A stretch of DNA of 9,185 nt, taken from assembly GCA_025356795.1 (NCBI GenBank), contig JANXRR010000465.1:1-9185 (forward strand). Direction: 5' to 3'. This stretch comes from Bacteroidia bacterium. Its GTDB lineage: Bacteria > Bacteroidota > Bacteroidia > Cytophagales > Cyclobacteriaceae. The position numbers were made by a program, and so were the translations under genes. The notes below the pieces were generated by a model that was not told the DNA's origin, searched no databases, and saw only the letters and a list, made by a program, of their open reading frames with translations. This document shows positions 1 to 7,687 of the stretch, one piece after another. Each line of letters begins with the position of its first letter. Positions within the stretch are counted from its first letter, which is position 1.

Positions 1-5
1 CTAAA

Positions 6-437
6 ATGCTAACATCAAAAGAACAAAAACGCGAAGCAGATGAGATAAGCAACTCTAGCAATGTAATTGGCAAGGGCACAGTGCTTGAAGGTAATATTGA
101 AACTTTTGGCAACATTCGTATCGAGGGAAAAGTAATTGGCAACATCAAATCAAAATCTAAAATTGCCCTTGGCAACAGCAGCCAGATTGAAGGTAATATC
201 CATGCTCAAAATGCCGATATTGAAGGTCAGGTAAAGGGCAAACTTGAAATTGCTGAAATACTTGTATTAAAATCAACAGCCGTTATCAATGGCGATATCA
301 TTACAGGGAAATTGGTAGTTGAAGCCGGGGCCGTATTCAATGGCACCTGTAAAATGGGAGGGGCATCCATCAAAGATTTTAAACTCAGCGACAATGGATC
401 CAGAAACTTCCGACCAGAAGAAGCAAAAGCGCTCTAA
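6..437 (+). CDS. Bactofilin family protein (polymer-forming cytoskeletal element)
   Basis: The 143-residue product is a bactofilin, a family that self-assembles without nucleotide into membrane-associated filaments and scaffolds cell-wall or morphogenetic proteins. A short polar N-terminal tail (about residues 1-18) precedes a stretch (about 20-118) of repeating short strands with Gly-Asn, Glu-Gly and Asn-Gly turns (GNIETFGNIRIEGKV, QIEGNI, DIEGQVKG, VINGDI). This is the pattern of the bactofilin right-handed beta-helix. A charged, disordered C-terminal tail follows. The start at position 6 gives a normal N terminus for the family, but the frame is open to the window edge, so an upstream start cannot be excluded. 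The gene overlaps the following AtpZ-like gene by 44 bases. Pairing of bactofilin with the ATP synthase cluster is, from memory, common in Bacteroidota. It does not by itself show a shared function. Confidence 0.88.
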   Translation: MLTSKEQKREADEISNSSNVIGKGTVLEGNIETFGNIRIEGKVIGNIKSKSKIALGNSSQIEGNIHAQNADIEGQVKGKLEIAEILVLKSTAVINGDIITGKLVVEAGAVFNGTCKMGGASIKDFKLSDNGSRNFRPEEAKAL

Positions 438-621
438 TAGTTATTTAAAATATAGCGGTTTAGGATTTCAATTTTTTGGCGTAATTGGTATTTCGGCTTG
501 GCTTGGCTGGTGGCTTGATCAGTTTTTATACTTCAAATTCCCTGCCTTTTTAATGGGTTTTGTTTTTTTGTCCTTTTTTGCAATGATGTATAAACTCTAT
601 AAGTCAATCAAAGAAGATTAA
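394..621 (+). CDS. AtpZ/AtpI-family protein, ATP synthase-associated small membrane protein
   Basis: This 75-residue product has a short charged N terminus (residues 1-15, rich in Lys/Gln) followed by two hydrophobic helices at about 20-43 and 49-68. The first helix contains the family-like pattern SGLGFQFFGVIG...LGWWLDQ, with Gly and Gln inside the membrane and Trp-Leu-Asp at its end. Members of the AtpZ/AtpI family sit in front of F-type ATP synthase genes and are linked to assembly of the c ring and to Mg2+ or Ca2+ handling. I chose the ATG at 394 over an in-frame upstream ATG at 319. The longer version would overlap the bactofilin gene by 119 bases and add 25 residues unlike the family. 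Translation is probably coupled to the overlapping bactofilin gene. The next gene starts 4 bases after the stop. Confidence 0.82.
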   Translation: MDPETSDQKKQKRSNSYLKYSGLGFQFFGVIGISAWLGWWLDQFLYFKFPAFLMGFVFLSFFAMMYKLYKSIKED

Positions 622-625
622 AACC

Positions 626-994
626 ATGAAGAAGTTCAATACTATCTTAGCTGCCCTTACCATAGTGTTCGGTGTTTTGTTAAAGGTTGGAAGCAGTAAA
701 GGATTCTTTTCCATGCCATCCTATGGCTTTGAGATTATTTTGCTTTTATCACTTTCCACAGGCATCATTTTTTTTCTTCTAAGAAAAATAAAGCCTTCAT
801 CATTTACCCAATCATATTTACTTTCAATTGTTGTAAAGCTGCTGATAGGTGGCATCTTTATAAGCATTATATTATTTATCGATAAAGGGAATGCAATGGA
901 GAATGCGCTCACTTTTATTATCGCCTACTTTTTATTTACTGCGCTAGAAGTTTTTTTTCTGTTCCAGAAAATCAATAAGCCTTTGAGCAATTAA
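626..994 (+). CDS. Small four-helix membrane protein, AtpI-like
   Basis: The product is 122 residues long and almost entirely hydrophobic, with four predicted membrane helices at about 5-25, 35-53, 63-86 and 93-114 separated by short charged loops (RKIKPS, DKGNAM). That topology and length match AtpI (ATP synthase protein I), which helps assemble the c ring. The position between an AtpZ-like gene and the F0 genes supports the same role. Sequence resemblance to classical AtpI is weak by eye, so the call rests mostly on topology and context. It begins 4 bases after the AtpZ-like stop. Its own stop is followed after one base by the start of the GH30 gene, which suggests that all of them are read from one transcript. 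Confidence 0.6.
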   Translation: MKKFNTILAALTIVFGVLLKVGSSKGFFSMPSYGFEIILLLSLSTGIIFFLLRKIKPSSFTQSYLLSIVVKLLIGGIFISIILFIDKGNAMENALTFIIAYFLFTALEVFFLFQKINKPLSN

Positions 995-995
995 T

Positions 996-2417
996 ATGAA
1001 ATTAAAAACTATCACCATTTTTTGTTTTAGCCTGCTTATCATTGCAGCTACACTGTTAGGGTCGTGTAAAAAAGAAGCAGGTCAACTGACTTCGGGGGCG
1101 GCTAAAATGTGGGTAACCACAACCGATAAATCGAACCTCTTACAAGAAATTTCTACACGTTTAAGTTGGGAAGATTCGGCTAAGCACTCTGTTATCATTG
1201 AGATTGATTCTAGCCAAAAATTTCAAGAGATAGATGGTTTTGGTTTTGCCCTCACAGGTGGAAGCGCTTATCTAATTCAAAATAAACTTACAAAAACTGA
1301 AAGAGACATTTTACTTGAAGATCTTTTTTCTGAGAATGGAATAGGAGTGAGTTATTTGCGCATAAGTTTAGGTGCTTCAGATTTGGATGATCATGCCTTT
1401 ACTTACGATGATTTGAATTCAGAAAAGACGGATGAAAAACTGGAAAAGTTTACAATCGGGTTGGATAAGGTGAACCTCATTCCACTTTTAAAAGATATAC
1501 TCAAAATAAATCCTTCATTAAAAATTATGGCTTCACCCTGGTCAGCACCAGCCTGGATGAAAACAAATAGTAACCTTAAGGGTGGAAGTTTGAAGCGCGA
1601 ATATTATCAAACCTATGCTAATTATTTTGTGAAATATATTAATGCCATGATGCAGGAAGGAATTACTATTAATACAATTACCCTCCAAAATGAACCAGAA
1701 AATCCAAATAACAACCCGAGTATGCTTTTGACTGCCGATGAAGAGGTGTTGTTTGTAAAGAACTATTTAGGGCCAACCTTTGCATCAGCTTCAATTCAAA
1801 CCAAAATTATTGTGTTTGACCATAATGCCGATCATCCCAACTATCCAATTTCTATTTTAAACGACACCGAAGCTTCTACCTATATCGATGGCTCCGCCTT
1901 TCATTTATATTTAGGAAATGTGGAGGCCCTTTCACAAGTACATTCGGCTCATCCTTCTAAGAACCTCTATTTTACTGAGCAATGGACAGGAGCCAAGGGA
2001 GAGTTTGGAGGAGATCTAAAATGGCATACCAAAAACTTAATTATTGGTGCCACTCAAAATTGGGCGCGAGCCGTTTTGGAGTGGAACCTAGCTGCCGATC
2101 CAACTTTTGGGCCTCACACAGATGGTGGATGTACGGAATGCCTCGGTGCTTTGACTATTGGCGCAAGTGTCACTAAAAATGTTTCATACTATATCATTGC
2201 TCATGCTTCAAAATTTGTGAAGCCGGGCTCCATTCGGGTAGCTTCAACAACCATCAAAGATTTTCCTAATGTAGCTTTTTTAACACCCTCCGGGCAAAAG
2301 GTTTTGATTGTGTTGAATGAAAGTAACCAACCGAAGAAAATTTCTGTAAAAAACGGTTTGAGATTCATTTCAACTACATTGAATGCTAACTCAGTTTCCA
2401 CCCTAGTGCTATATTAA
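996..2417 (+). CDS. Glycoside hydrolase family 30 lipoprotein (glucosylceramidase / beta-1,6-glucanase type)
   Basis: This is a complete 473-residue GH30 enzyme, a retaining beta-glycosidase clan that cleaves glucosylceramide or beta-1,6-glucan linkages. Residues 1-23 form a lipoprotein signal ending in the lipobox LGSC, with Cys24 as the lipidated residue, so it should be anchored outside the cytoplasm. The TIM barrel (about 65-400) shows family landmarks: DGFGFALTGGSA near 80, YLRISLGASD near 120, SPWSAPAWMKT near 180, the acid/base Glu233 in LQNEPE, the nucleophile Glu328 in YFTEQWTG, and the HTDGGCTECLG segment near 374-384. The remainder (about 405-473) is the beta-sandwich domain typical of GH30. 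The gene starts one base after the preceding stop, so translation is probably coupled. Its place between an AtpI-like gene and atpB is odd. Codon use does not look foreign by eye. Substrate cannot be fixed from sequence; the GH30_3-like GGC...C region mildly favours beta-1,6-glucan. Confidence 0.92.
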   Translation: MKLKTITIFCFSLLIIAATLLGSCKKEAGQLTSGAAKMWVTTTDKSNLLQEISTRLSWEDSAKHSVIIEIDSSQKFQEIDGFGFALTGGSAYLIQNKLTKTERDILLEDLFSENGIGVSYLRISLGASDLDDHAFTYDDLNSEKTDEKLEKFTIGLDKVNLIPLLKDILKINPSLKIMASPWSAPAWMKTNSNLKGGSLKREYYQTYANYFVKYINAMMQEGITINTITLQNEPENPNNNPSMLLTADEEVLFVKNYLGPTFASASIQTKIIVFDHNADHPNYPISILNDTEASTYIDGSAFHLYLGNVEALSQVHSAHPSKNLYFTEQWTGAKGEFGGDLKWHTKNLIIGATQNWARAVLEWNLAADPTFGPHTDGGCTECLGALTIGASVTKNVSYYIIAHASKFVKPGSIRVASTTIKDFPNVAFLTPSGQKVLIVLNESNQPKKISVKNGLRFISTTLNANSVSTLVLY

Positions 2418-2434
2418 CCGTCAATTGTTCCGCA

Positions 2435-2463
2435 TTTTTAAAACACCCAAAAAGTTTTTAAAA
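2435..2463. repeat. Two direct copies of TTTTTAAAA, 20 bp apart
   Basis: TTTTTAAAA occurs at 2435-2443 and again at 2455-2463, exactly 20 bases apart, or about two helical turns. Both copies lie just upstream of the atpB promoter box, roughly 40 to 65 bases before the expected transcription start. They could act as an UP-like or curvature element or as a regulator site. In AT-rich DNA they could also be chance. Confidence 0.35.
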
Positions 2464-2471
2464 GATTTTTT

Positions 2472-2496
2472 TTTGGGGGATTAATCAATACTTTTG
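2472..2496 (+). promoter_or_regulatory. Putative Bacteroidota-type promoter for atpB
   Basis: TACTTTTG at 2489-2496 matches the Bacteroidota -7 box TAnnTTTG at every fixed position. A TTTG at 2472-2475 could be the -33 element, but the 13-base gap is shorter than the usual spacing (roughly 17-23), so that half is weak. Transcription would start near 2503, about 29 bases before the atpB ATG. It lies in the only spacer longer than 100 bases in the cluster, just after the GH30 gene, as expected if the F0F1 genes need their own promoter. A T9 run followed by G5 (2466-2479) sits in the upstream half. Confidence 0.55.
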
Positions 2497-2531
2497 CAAC
2501 CAAAATTAAAACGATCCAATCTAACGGCCTG

Positions 2532-3597
2532 ATGAAAAGAGTTTTACTCGTTCGAACTGCAATTTTTTTAGCGTCTTTTTGTTTCCTTGGCCGGGCATCA
2601 ATTGTTCCAAGTGTAGCTCAGCATCACGAAGATACAGTCCGCATAAACCAAGATTCGGCAGTTAGTGAGCATTCGTCAGAACCAAAAGAACTTAATGTTG
2701 CCGAGGTAATTCTTGAGCATGTAATGGATAATCACATTTGGCACATAACAGATGCAATTGTAATCCCCTTACCTGTAATTGTTTACTCTCAAGAAAAGGG
2801 CTTCGATTTATTTTCTTCAACTAATTTTTTTGAACATCACAAAACTGTAGAATACCAAGGGTATAAATTGGTCGGCAATAAAATTTTAATTGCCGAAACA
2901 CACAAAGAAGTACTGGATTTTTCTGTCACTAAAAATGTGTTGATGCTCTTTATTAATTCGGGTATTCTTTTAATCATTCTACTTACCGTAGCAAGAACAT
3001 ATAAAACACGTGCTGGCAAAGCTCCCAATGGGTTACAGTCGTTCATCGAGACCATCATATTGTTTGTGCAAAATGATATTGTGAAGCCAAATATTGGCCC
3101 TAAATACGAAAAGTTTCTTCCTTACCTTCTCACTCTGTTTTTCTTTATTCTTTTTGGAAATTTATTAGGGTTGCTTCCTGGAGCAGGAAATCTCACAGGC
3201 AATATCTCGGTAACACTGGTATTGGCACTAATCACATTTTTCATCACCAACTTGAATGGAAATAAAAATTATTGGGGTCATATCTTTTGGACTCCAGGCG
3301 TGCCGCTTCCATTACGAATAATCATTCTTCCTGTTGAATTGATTGGAGTATTCACGAAACCATTTTCACTTACAGTGCGCCTTTTTGTTGCCATTACTGC
3401 GGGTCACATTGTATTATTAGCCCTTATTTGTTTAACATTTATTTTTAAGAGTTGGTTTGTAGGTATAGGCTCTACAGTTTTTGTCACGCTAATTAGTTTG
3501 ATAGAATTGTTAGTGGCGGGTATACAAGCTTACGTGTTTACTTTGTTCTCTTCCCTATATATAGGTATGGCGGTAGCAGAGCATAGACATGACGATC

Positions 3598-3605
<8 letters not shown>
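2532..3605 (+). CDS. atpB: F-type ATP synthase subunit a (F0)
   Basis: Subunit a forms the two proton half-channels against the c ring. The 357-residue product is longer than the E. coli protein (271). The extra part is a signal-like N terminus (hydrophobic 9-24) and a polar, His/Glu-rich stretch to about 125 that should lie outside the cytoplasm. The membrane core runs from about 133 to 347. Key residues are visible: the essential Arg283 in KPFSLTVRLF, His292 in TAGH, Glu325 in LIELLVAG, and Gln332 in IQAYVF. They correspond to E. coli Arg210, Glu219, His245 and Gln252. The Glu219/His245 pair is thus inverted, as in mitochondria. The C terminus is HRHDDHH. The leader before the ATG has no Shine-Dalgarno motif. 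It is probably the first gene transcribed from the promoter at about 2490, followed 64 bases later by atpE. Confidence 0.96.
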
Positions 3606-3915
<310 letters not shown>

Positions 3916-3931
3916 GCATACACATTAAGAA

Positions 3932-3973
3932 AACTTGCCTTAGGCAATAGGCCGGGCAAGTTCTCTTTTATTT
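3932..3973 (+). terminator. Hairpin pair between atpE and atpF with T-rich tail (possible attenuator)
   Basis: AACTTGCC (3932-3939) pairs with GGCAAGTT (3955-3962) in a perfect eight-base stem around a 15-base loop. CTCTTTTATTT (3963-3973) follows, resembling an intrinsic terminator. Part of the same left arm, TTGCC (3935-3939), can instead pair with GGCAA (3943-3947) around a TTA loop. The two stems exclude each other. Position just after the c-subunit gene suits partial termination that leaves atpE mRNA in excess over atpFHAG, but this is inferred from shape only. Confidence 0.5.
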
Positions 3974-4008
3974 AGCATCTAATTTATAGTCTTAGAAAAG
4001 TAAAATAT

Positions 4009-4503
4009 ATGGAATTACTAACGCCAAGCACCGGTCTCTTCTTTTGGCAACTTATTGTCTTCGTTGGTTTGTTTTTCGTATTGTCAAAATTTGCATGGAG
4101 GCCAATGCTTGCATCATTGAAAGAAAGAGAAACTTCTATTCAACAGGCATTAGATTCTGCTGAGAAAGCAAAATTGGAAATGGCTTCGTTGAAAACCGAC
4201 AACGAAAAATTGTTGAAGGAAACACGCGAAGAGCGCGACAGAATTTTACGTGAAGCGCGCCAAGCAGCCATAGCAATAAATGAGCAGGCACAAGCGGAAG
4301 CAAAGAAAAATGCAGATCGGTTGATAGATGATGCAAAGTCTGTGATTCAAGTTGAGAAGCAAGCCGCTTTGCGCGATGTTCGCGAACAAGTAGCATTATT
4401 TTCATTAGACATAGCTCAGAAACTTCTTAAAAAGAATTTAGCTTCTGATCTCGCTCAAAAAGCATTGGCAGAAGAATTTATAAAAGATTTAAAACTTAAC
4501 TAA
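4009..4503 (+). CDS. atpF: F-type ATP synthase subunit b (peripheral stalk)
   Basis: The 164-residue product links the F0 motor to F1. One N-terminal membrane helix (about 9-28, FFWQLIVFVGLFFVLSKFAW) is followed by the usual RPM turn (31-33). A long highly charged helix (about 36-150, rich in Lys, Glu, Arg and Ala) dimerises as the stator coiled coil. The extreme C terminus (EEFIKDLKLN) is the part expected to contact the delta subunit. Only one b-type gene is present, so the stator should be a homodimer. The length is normal. The leader before the ATG is A-rich and without a Shine-Dalgarno motif. The stop lies three bases before atpH, so the two are almost certainly co-translated. Confidence 0.95.
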   Translation: MELLTPSTGLFFWQLIVFVGLFFVLSKFAWRPMLASLKERETSIQQALDSAEKAKLEMASLKTDNEKLLKETREERDRILREARQAAIAINEQAQAEAKKNADRLIDDAKSVIQVEKQAALRDVREQVALFSLDIAQKLLKKNLASDLAQKALAEEFIKDLKLN

Positions 4504-4506
4504 TCC

Positions 4507-5067
4507 ATGGCTGACTTACGAGTAGCATCACGGTATGTAAAGTCGCTGTTGGGGTTGGCAGTTGAGCAAGGTGTGTTAGAGCAAGTGCATCAAGATATGC
4601 TTTTGTTTTCCAAAGTATGCGATGAAAACCATGATTTTCTATCCATGCTTAGAAGTCCGGTGATACGCCATGAAAAGAAACGAGAGGTACTTGACAGGAT
4701 CTTCAGCGCGAAGGTGAATAAATTGACGATGGCGATCATCGATATACTAACAAAAAAAAATCGAGAGCCTTTATTACCGACCATCGCAAAAGAGTTTCAT
4801 AACGCCTACAACCAATTTAATGGAATAGGTAAAGCCTATGTTACCACTACTATTTCAATGGATTCTCAACTCCGCTCAGAGATCGAATCTATCGTGAAGA
4901 AATTAAGTGCAAAGAGCAGCGTAGAGCTACATGAAAAAGTGGATAGCTCTTTAATCGGTGGCTTTATATTAAATGTTGGCGATCAACAAATCGATGCCTC
5001 GATTAAAAGTAAATTGAAAGCCTTGTCTTTGCGCTTTAGTGAAAATCATTATGTAAAGGAATTTTAA
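4507..5067 (+). CDS. atpH: F-type ATP synthase subunit delta (OSCP-like stator cap)
   Basis: The delta subunit holds the b dimer to the top of the alpha/beta hexamer. The 186-residue protein has the N-terminal helical bundle (about 1-105, with ASRYVKSLL near 7 and FLSMLRSPVI near 44) and the C-terminal domain. That domain carries the family signature near 149-170, LIGGFILNVGDQQIDASIKS. The length is typical. It follows atpF after three bases and precedes atpA by 18. An uninterrupted A9 run (4752-4760, coding Lys-Lys-Asn around residues 83-85) is an unusual homopolymer for a coding region, but the frame is intact across it. Confidence 0.95.
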   Translation: MADLRVASRYVKSLLGLAVEQGVLEQVHQDMLLFSKVCDENHDFLSMLRSPVIRHEKKREVLDRIFSAKVNKLTMAIIDILTKKNREPLLPTIAKEFHNAYNQFNGIGKAYVTTTISMDSQLRSEIESIVKKLSAKSSVELHEKVDSSLIGGFILNVGDQQIDASIKSKLKALSLRFSENHYVKEF

Positions 5068-5085
5068 TTTTTAGAACAATTATTT

Positions 5086-6660
5086 ATGGCAGAAATCAGA
5101 CCCGAAGAAGTATCAGCAATATTACGCGAGCAACTTTCTAGTGCACGAACAGCGGCTCAGTTAGAAGAAGTAGGAACAGTGCTTACCATTGGTGATGGGG
5201 TAGCCCGTATCTATGGATTGACAAAAGCACAAGCAGGTGAATTGCTAGAATTTGAAAATGGATTAAGAGCCTTGGTTCTAAACCTAGAAGAAGATAATGT
5301 TGGGGCTGTATTACTTGGTGATTCGCAAGGCATTAAAGAAGGTGCTACAGTAAAGCGTACTGGAAAGATTGCCTCCATTAATGTTGGTGATGGAATACTA
5401 GGGCGCGTGGTGGATACACTTGCAAAACCGATTGACGGTAAGGGGCCGTTATCTGGTGAATTATATGAAATGCCACTGGAGCGCAAAGCCCCAGGCGTAA
5501 TTTTCCGCCAGCCCGTAAATGAGCCACTTCAAACCGGCATCAAAGCAATTGATGCTATGATTCCAATAGGAAGAGGCCAGCGGGAATTAATTATTGGTGA
5601 CCGCCAAACTGGCAAAACAGCTGTTGCTATAGACGCAATTATAAATCAAAAAGGTTTCTTCGAAAGCGGTAAACCTGTGTTCTGTATTTATGTTGCTATT
5701 GGCCAAAAAGCTTCTACGGTGGCTGGTGTTGCCAATACGTTAGAAAAAGCAGGAGCTATGCCCTATACGGTTATTGTGTCTGCTTCAGCATCTGACCCTG
5801 CTCCCATGCAATTCTTTGCTCCGTTTACGGGTGCAGCAATTGGTGAATTTTTTAGAGATACGGGGCGTCCAGCTTTAGTTATTTATGATGATTTGTCTAA
5901 GCAGGCTGTTTCTTACCGCGAAGTTTCATTGTTGTTGAGAAGACCTCCTGGACGCGAGGCATATCCTGGTGATGTATTTTATCTTCACTCACGCTTGCTT
6001 GAAAGAGCCGCTAAAATTATTGCCAATGATGAGTTAGCTTCAAAAATGAATGACTTGCCTGCATCAATCAAACATTTAGTAAAAGGTGGGGGATCGTTAA
6101 CAGCACTTCCAATTATTGAAACTCAAGCCAATGATGTTTCTGCTTACATTCCAACCAATGTGATTTCAATTACGGATGGTCAGATATTCTTGGAAACAAA
6201 TTTATTTAACTCGGGAATCCGCCCTGCTATTAACGTTGGTATATCTGTATCTCGCGTAGGCGGATCGGCACAGATTAAATCCATGAAGAAAGTAGCCGGA
6301 ACTTTGAAATTGGATCAAGCACAATTCCGTGAGTTGGAAGCTTTTTCTAAATTTGGTTCTGACCTTGATGCATCCACAAAATTAACTATTGAACGTGGCC
6401 GTAGAAATCTTGAAGTGTTGAAGCAACCTCAGTATGCACCAGTACCTGTGGAGGAACAAGTAGCAATGATACTTGCTTCTACTAAAGGATATATCGATAA
6501 AGTACCAGTACATAAGGTGGTTGAATTTGAAAAGGAATTCCTTTCGCTTTTGAGGGCTCAATACAGCCAAGTGTTGGCAAATTTTAAAGTGGGGAAATTT
6601 GAAGATGCTGATGCCGATATTGTTAAACGTGTGGCATTGGATTTAGCAGGTAAATACTAA
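5086..6660 (+). CDS. atpA: F-type ATP synthase subunit alpha (F1)
   Basis: The 524-residue alpha subunit forms the non-catalytic nucleotide sites of the alpha3/beta3 hexamer. Domains run in the normal order: an N-terminal beta-barrel (about 25-95), the central nucleotide-binding domain with Walker A GDRQTGKT (171-178) and the Walker B-like segment ALVIYDD (263-269), and a C-terminal helical bundle. The alpha/beta family signature [10 protein letters not shown] is at 380-389, directly followed by Arg390, the equivalent of the arginine finger that reaches the catalytic site. No insertions, deletions or missing key residues are apparent. It follows atpH by 18 bases. In this cluster it is not followed by atpD after atpG, so the catalytic beta subunit comes from another locus. 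Confidence 0.97.
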   Translation: MAEIRPEEVSAILREQLSSARTAAQLEEVGTVLTIGDGVARIYGLTKAQAGELLEFENGLRALVLNLEEDNVGAVLLGDSQGIKEGATVKRTGKIASINVGDGILGRVVDTLAKPIDGKGPLSGELYEMPLERKAPGVIFRQPVNEPLQTGIKAIDAMIPIGRGQRELIIGDRQTGKTAVAIDAIINQKGFFESGKPVFCIYVAIGQKASTVAGVANTLEKAGAMPYTVIVSASASDPAPMQFFAPFTGAAIGEFFRDTGRPALVIYDDLSKQAVSYREVSLLLRRPPGREAYPGDVFYLHSRLLERAAKIIANDELASKMNDLPASIKHLVKGGGSLTALPIIETQANDVSAYIPTNVISITDGQIFLETNLFNSGIRPAINVGISVSRVGGSAQIKSMKKVAGTLKLDQAQFRELEAFSKFGSDLDASTKLTIERGRRNLEVLKQPQYAPVPVEEQVAMILASTKGYIDKVPVHKVVEFEKEFLSLLRAQYSQVLANFKVGKFEDADADIVKRVALDLAGKY

Positions 6661-6679
6661 TACTTTTCAAGTAGTCAAC

Positions 6680-6705
6680 TAGCCAATGACTTAAGTTATT
6701 TGCTA
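6680..6705. repeat. Imperfect 26-bp palindrome between atpA and atpG
   Basis: The sequence from 6680 to 6705 reads nearly the same on both strands. TAGC is at one end and GCTA at the other, AAT/ATT lies inside, and a perfect ACTTAAGT (6689-6696) is at the centre. Of 13 pairs, one is a C-T mismatch and one is G-T, which would be a wobble pair in RNA. No T-run follows, so it is not a normal terminator. It could be a protein-binding operator, an RNA processing hairpin, or chance. Confidence 0.45.
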
Positions 6706-6737
6706 AGGGTCTATTTGATCAATTGAAAAACTTAATC

Positions 6738-7613
6738 ATGGCCAGTTTAAAGGAAGTAAAATCTAGAATCGTTTCGGTTAGCTCCACTCAGCAGATAACT
6801 AAAGCCATGAAAATGGTGGCGGCTGCCAAGCTGAGAAAGTCGCAAGACAGAATTATTCAAATTCGCCCTTTTGCTCAAAAGCTTTCTTCTTTGCTTCAAA
6901 ACCTTTCTGGTGCAGGAAGCGATGGGGGCAACTGGTACAGTACAGTTAGGGAAGAAAAGAAAATCTTGATTGTAGTTGTAAGTGCCGATAGAGGGCTGTG
7001 CGGATCATTCAATAGTAATATCTTTAAAGCAACAAATAACCTAATTGCTGAGAAATATTCCTCCCAAGCAGCCAAGAACAATGTTCACATTTTGCCCATT
7101 GGTAAAAAGGCTCTCGAGTTTTTTAATAAGAGGAATTATCCAGTAGTAAAAGAGTTTGCTACAGTTTTTCAAAACCTAACCTTTGAGGCGGCATCCAAAG
7201 CTTCACAATTTTTGATGGATGCTTTCAAGAAAGGTGATTATGATAAGATTGAAATTGTTTATAATGAATTTAAAAATGTAGCAACACAAATTTTGCGTAT
7301 TGAAAGATTTTTACCTGTGTTGCCCAATATGGAAACGAAGGGAAAGGAAACAGATTATATTTATCAACCGAGTAGAGAAGAAATAATAATTGGGCTAATT
7401 CCAAAATCTTTGAACACACAATTGTTCAAAGCACTACTAGATTCAAATGCTGCCTTTAACGGTGCTCAGATGACAGCCATGGATAAAGCTACTGAAAACG
7501 CGGGGGAATTGTTAAAAGAGTTGAAGCTTACCTATAACAGAACACGACAGGCCGCTATTACAAAAGAAATTTTGGAGATTGTGGCAGGTGCCGAGGCGTT
7601 AAAATCCGCTTAA
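6738..7613 (+). CDS. atpG: F-type ATP synthase subunit gamma (central rotor shaft)
   Basis: The gamma subunit couples c-ring rotation to catalysis in F1. The 291-residue protein has the N-terminal shaft helix (ASLKEVKSRIVSVSSTQQIT, then KAMKMVAAAKLR near 22-33), the conserved SADRGLCGSFN segment (82-92) of the globular domain, and a C-terminal helix. The family signature runs from Ile274 to Ala287 (ITKEILEIVAGAEA). I chose the ATG at 6738; an in-frame TTG at 6723 would add five residues that do not fit the conserved MASLKE start. It lies 77 bases after atpA, the longest gap inside atpFHAG, and that gap contains the palindrome. A hairpin terminator 26 bases downstream makes it the last gene of the transcript. 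Confidence 0.96.
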   Translation: MASLKEVKSRIVSVSSTQQITKAMKMVAAAKLRKSQDRIIQIRPFAQKLSSLLQNLSGAGSDGGNWYSTVREEKKILIVVVSADRGLCGSFNSNIFKATNNLIAEKYSSQAAKNNVHILPIGKKALEFFNKRNYPVVKEFATVFQNLTFEAASKASQFLMDAFKKGDYDKIEIVYNEFKNVATQILRIERFLPVLPNMETKGKETDYIYQPSREEIIIGLIPKSLNTQLFKALLDSNAAFNGAQMTAMDKATENAGELLKELKLTYNRTRQAAITKEILEIVAGAEALKSA

Positions 7614-7639
7614 AGGACTTTAGTTGCAGAACAACTTGT

Positions 7640-7669
7640 AAGCCTGGTTAATAGCCGGGCTTTTTGTTT
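7640..7669 (+). terminator. Intrinsic terminator of the ATP synthase operon
   Basis: AAGCCTGG (7640-7647) pairs with CCGGGCTT (7655-7662) around a 7-base loop, with one T-G wobble, and runs straight into TTTGTTTG. It is the best terminator-shaped element in the window and lies shortly after the atpG stop. A smaller AGTTG/CAACT stem (7622-7636) sits just before it. Confidence 0.75.
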
Positions 7670-7687
7670 GAAGAAACTTAAATTGCC

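Noticed and set aside
1982..2176. Plus-strand frame of 64 codons inside the GH30 gene.
   Set aside because: It overlaps the catalytic region of the GH30 protein in another frame, and its Trp/Arg/Cys-rich content looks non-biological.
2421..2608. Direct repeat TCAATTGTTCC at 2421-2431 and 2598-2608, which could be taken for a target-site duplication next to the GH30 gene.
   Set aside because: The copies do not flank the GH30 gene, and about ten 11-base repeat pairs are expected by chance in a 9-kb window.
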